From contig CAMWJQ010000243.1 of NCBI GenBank assembly GCA_947174615.1, positions 1 through 6,407 of the forward strand: a stretch of 6,407 bases of DNA, in the 5' to 3' direction. The stretch comes from an uncultured Lachnospiraceae bacterium. Lineage in GTDB: Bacteria; Bacillota; Clostridia; Lachnospirales; Lachnospiraceae. Below the pieces are notes generated by a model. It did no database searches and was not told the origin of the DNA. It saw only the letters and a list, made by a program, of their open reading frames with translations. Positions 6,015 through 6,407 of this stretch are shown one piece after another. Made by a program: the position numbers and the translations under genes. The stretch's first letter is position 1, and every line of letters begins with the position of its first letter.

Positions 6015-6407
6015 TCCTTATCTCAGAGGCATGGAATCCATCACTGTCAAAACTGCCCTTCAGATCAACCGATGTATACAGTTCCAAGTCCTGAAAGGAG
6101 GCATCGGCATCCTCATAGCGGCTGCCGCCGTCATAGGCGGTTCTTATATAAAAATATGTATCCCTGTCATAAATTACAGGAATCAGCGCAGAGTCAGGAA
6201 TATCTGCGGCGGTTGAGGGGGAACTGCCCAAAAGGGATCCATCGTCAAGCAGTTCAATATTTTCCTCTACAATAAAAAAAGAATTTTCATCTATTTTCCA
6301 GACATCGCCGACAAAGTCGGCATCGGCAGCTGCCGCGACTTCTGGAGGCAGTACGTGCCACTGTGAAGTCGAATTGTCAGCCGTTTGTGTATCCGTCGCG
6401 ATATCGG
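5998..6407 (-). CDS. Hypothetical protein, C-terminal fragment (N terminus beyond the window)
   Basis: The minus-strand frame is open from the right edge to TAG at 6000-5998, giving the last 135 residues of a longer protein. I do not recognise the family. The start of the fragment is a polar Thr/Ser/Asp/Gln-rich stretch (TDTQTADNSTSQ) resembling a linker. A compact region follows, beginning WHVLPPEVAAAADADFVGDV and continuing with beta-strand-like repeats such as YDRDTYFYIRTAYDGGSRYE and LYTSVDLKGSFDSDGFHASE. It is acidic, has no cysteine and no membrane segment in the visible part. That composition fits an extracytoplasmic domain behind a linker, for example of a lipoprotein or a membrane-anchored sensor; this is inference. 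An in-frame TTG at 6231 has no reason to be preferred as a start because the frame runs on upstream. Its 3' end overlaps the convergent radical SAM gene. Confidence 0.7.
   Translation of the reverse strand, partial: DIATDTQTADNSTSQWHVLPPEVAAAADADFVGDVWKIDENSFFIVEENIELLDDGSLLGSSPSTAADIPDSALIPVIYDRDTYFYIRTAYDGGSRYEDADASFQDLELYTSVDLKGSFDSDGFHASEIRIMKTS

Overview
The window looks like a piece of a Gram-positive, probably Lachnospiraceae/clostridial, chromosome. The reasons are a moderate GC content (roughly half by eye), strong AGGAGG-type ribosome binding sites, and gene families typical of Firmicutes: a BlaI/BlaR1-type pair, a YolD-like protein paired with a UvrX-type Y-family polymerase, and an AzgA/PbuG-type purine permease. 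The assignment rests on gene content only. No rRNA, tRNA, CRISPR array, transposase or integrase is visible, and no gene-free stretch exceeds 300 bases.

Layout. Positions 1-1276, minus strand: a two-gene regulatory unit. It has a promoter with two BlaI-type dyads, a BlaI/MecI-family repressor (834-1196), and one base later a BlaR1-type M56 membrane metallopeptidase that runs off the left edge (1-832). Positions 1318-2943, minus strand: a Y-family translesion DNA polymerase (1687-2943) followed after 36 bases by a YolD-like small protein (1318-1650), almost certainly one operon. Positions 2944-3118: an AT-rich divergent promoter region. Positions 3119-4477, plus strand: an NCS2 (AzgA-type) purine base permease. 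Positions 4478-4580: a 103-base spacer with an imperfect hairpin. Positions 4581-6014, plus strand: a B12-binding-domain radical SAM enzyme of unknown substrate. Positions 5998-6407, minus strand: the C-terminal end of an unrecognised protein running off the right edge, whose 3' end overlaps that of the radical SAM gene by 17 bases.

How it may work together. BlaI should repress its own promoter, and BlaR1 should relieve that repression by proteolysis after sensing a cell-wall signal. The target genes outside this operon are not in the window. The polymerase and YolD protein form a damage-tolerance/mutagenesis cassette, but no LexA box was found. The permease and radical SAM gene face the same way and could share a transcript, though nothing proves a functional link. 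I see no clearly new multi-gene system. The most open items are the orphan radical SAM enzyme, the BlaR1 protein whose sensor end is missing from the window, and the unknown C-terminal fragment at the right edge.
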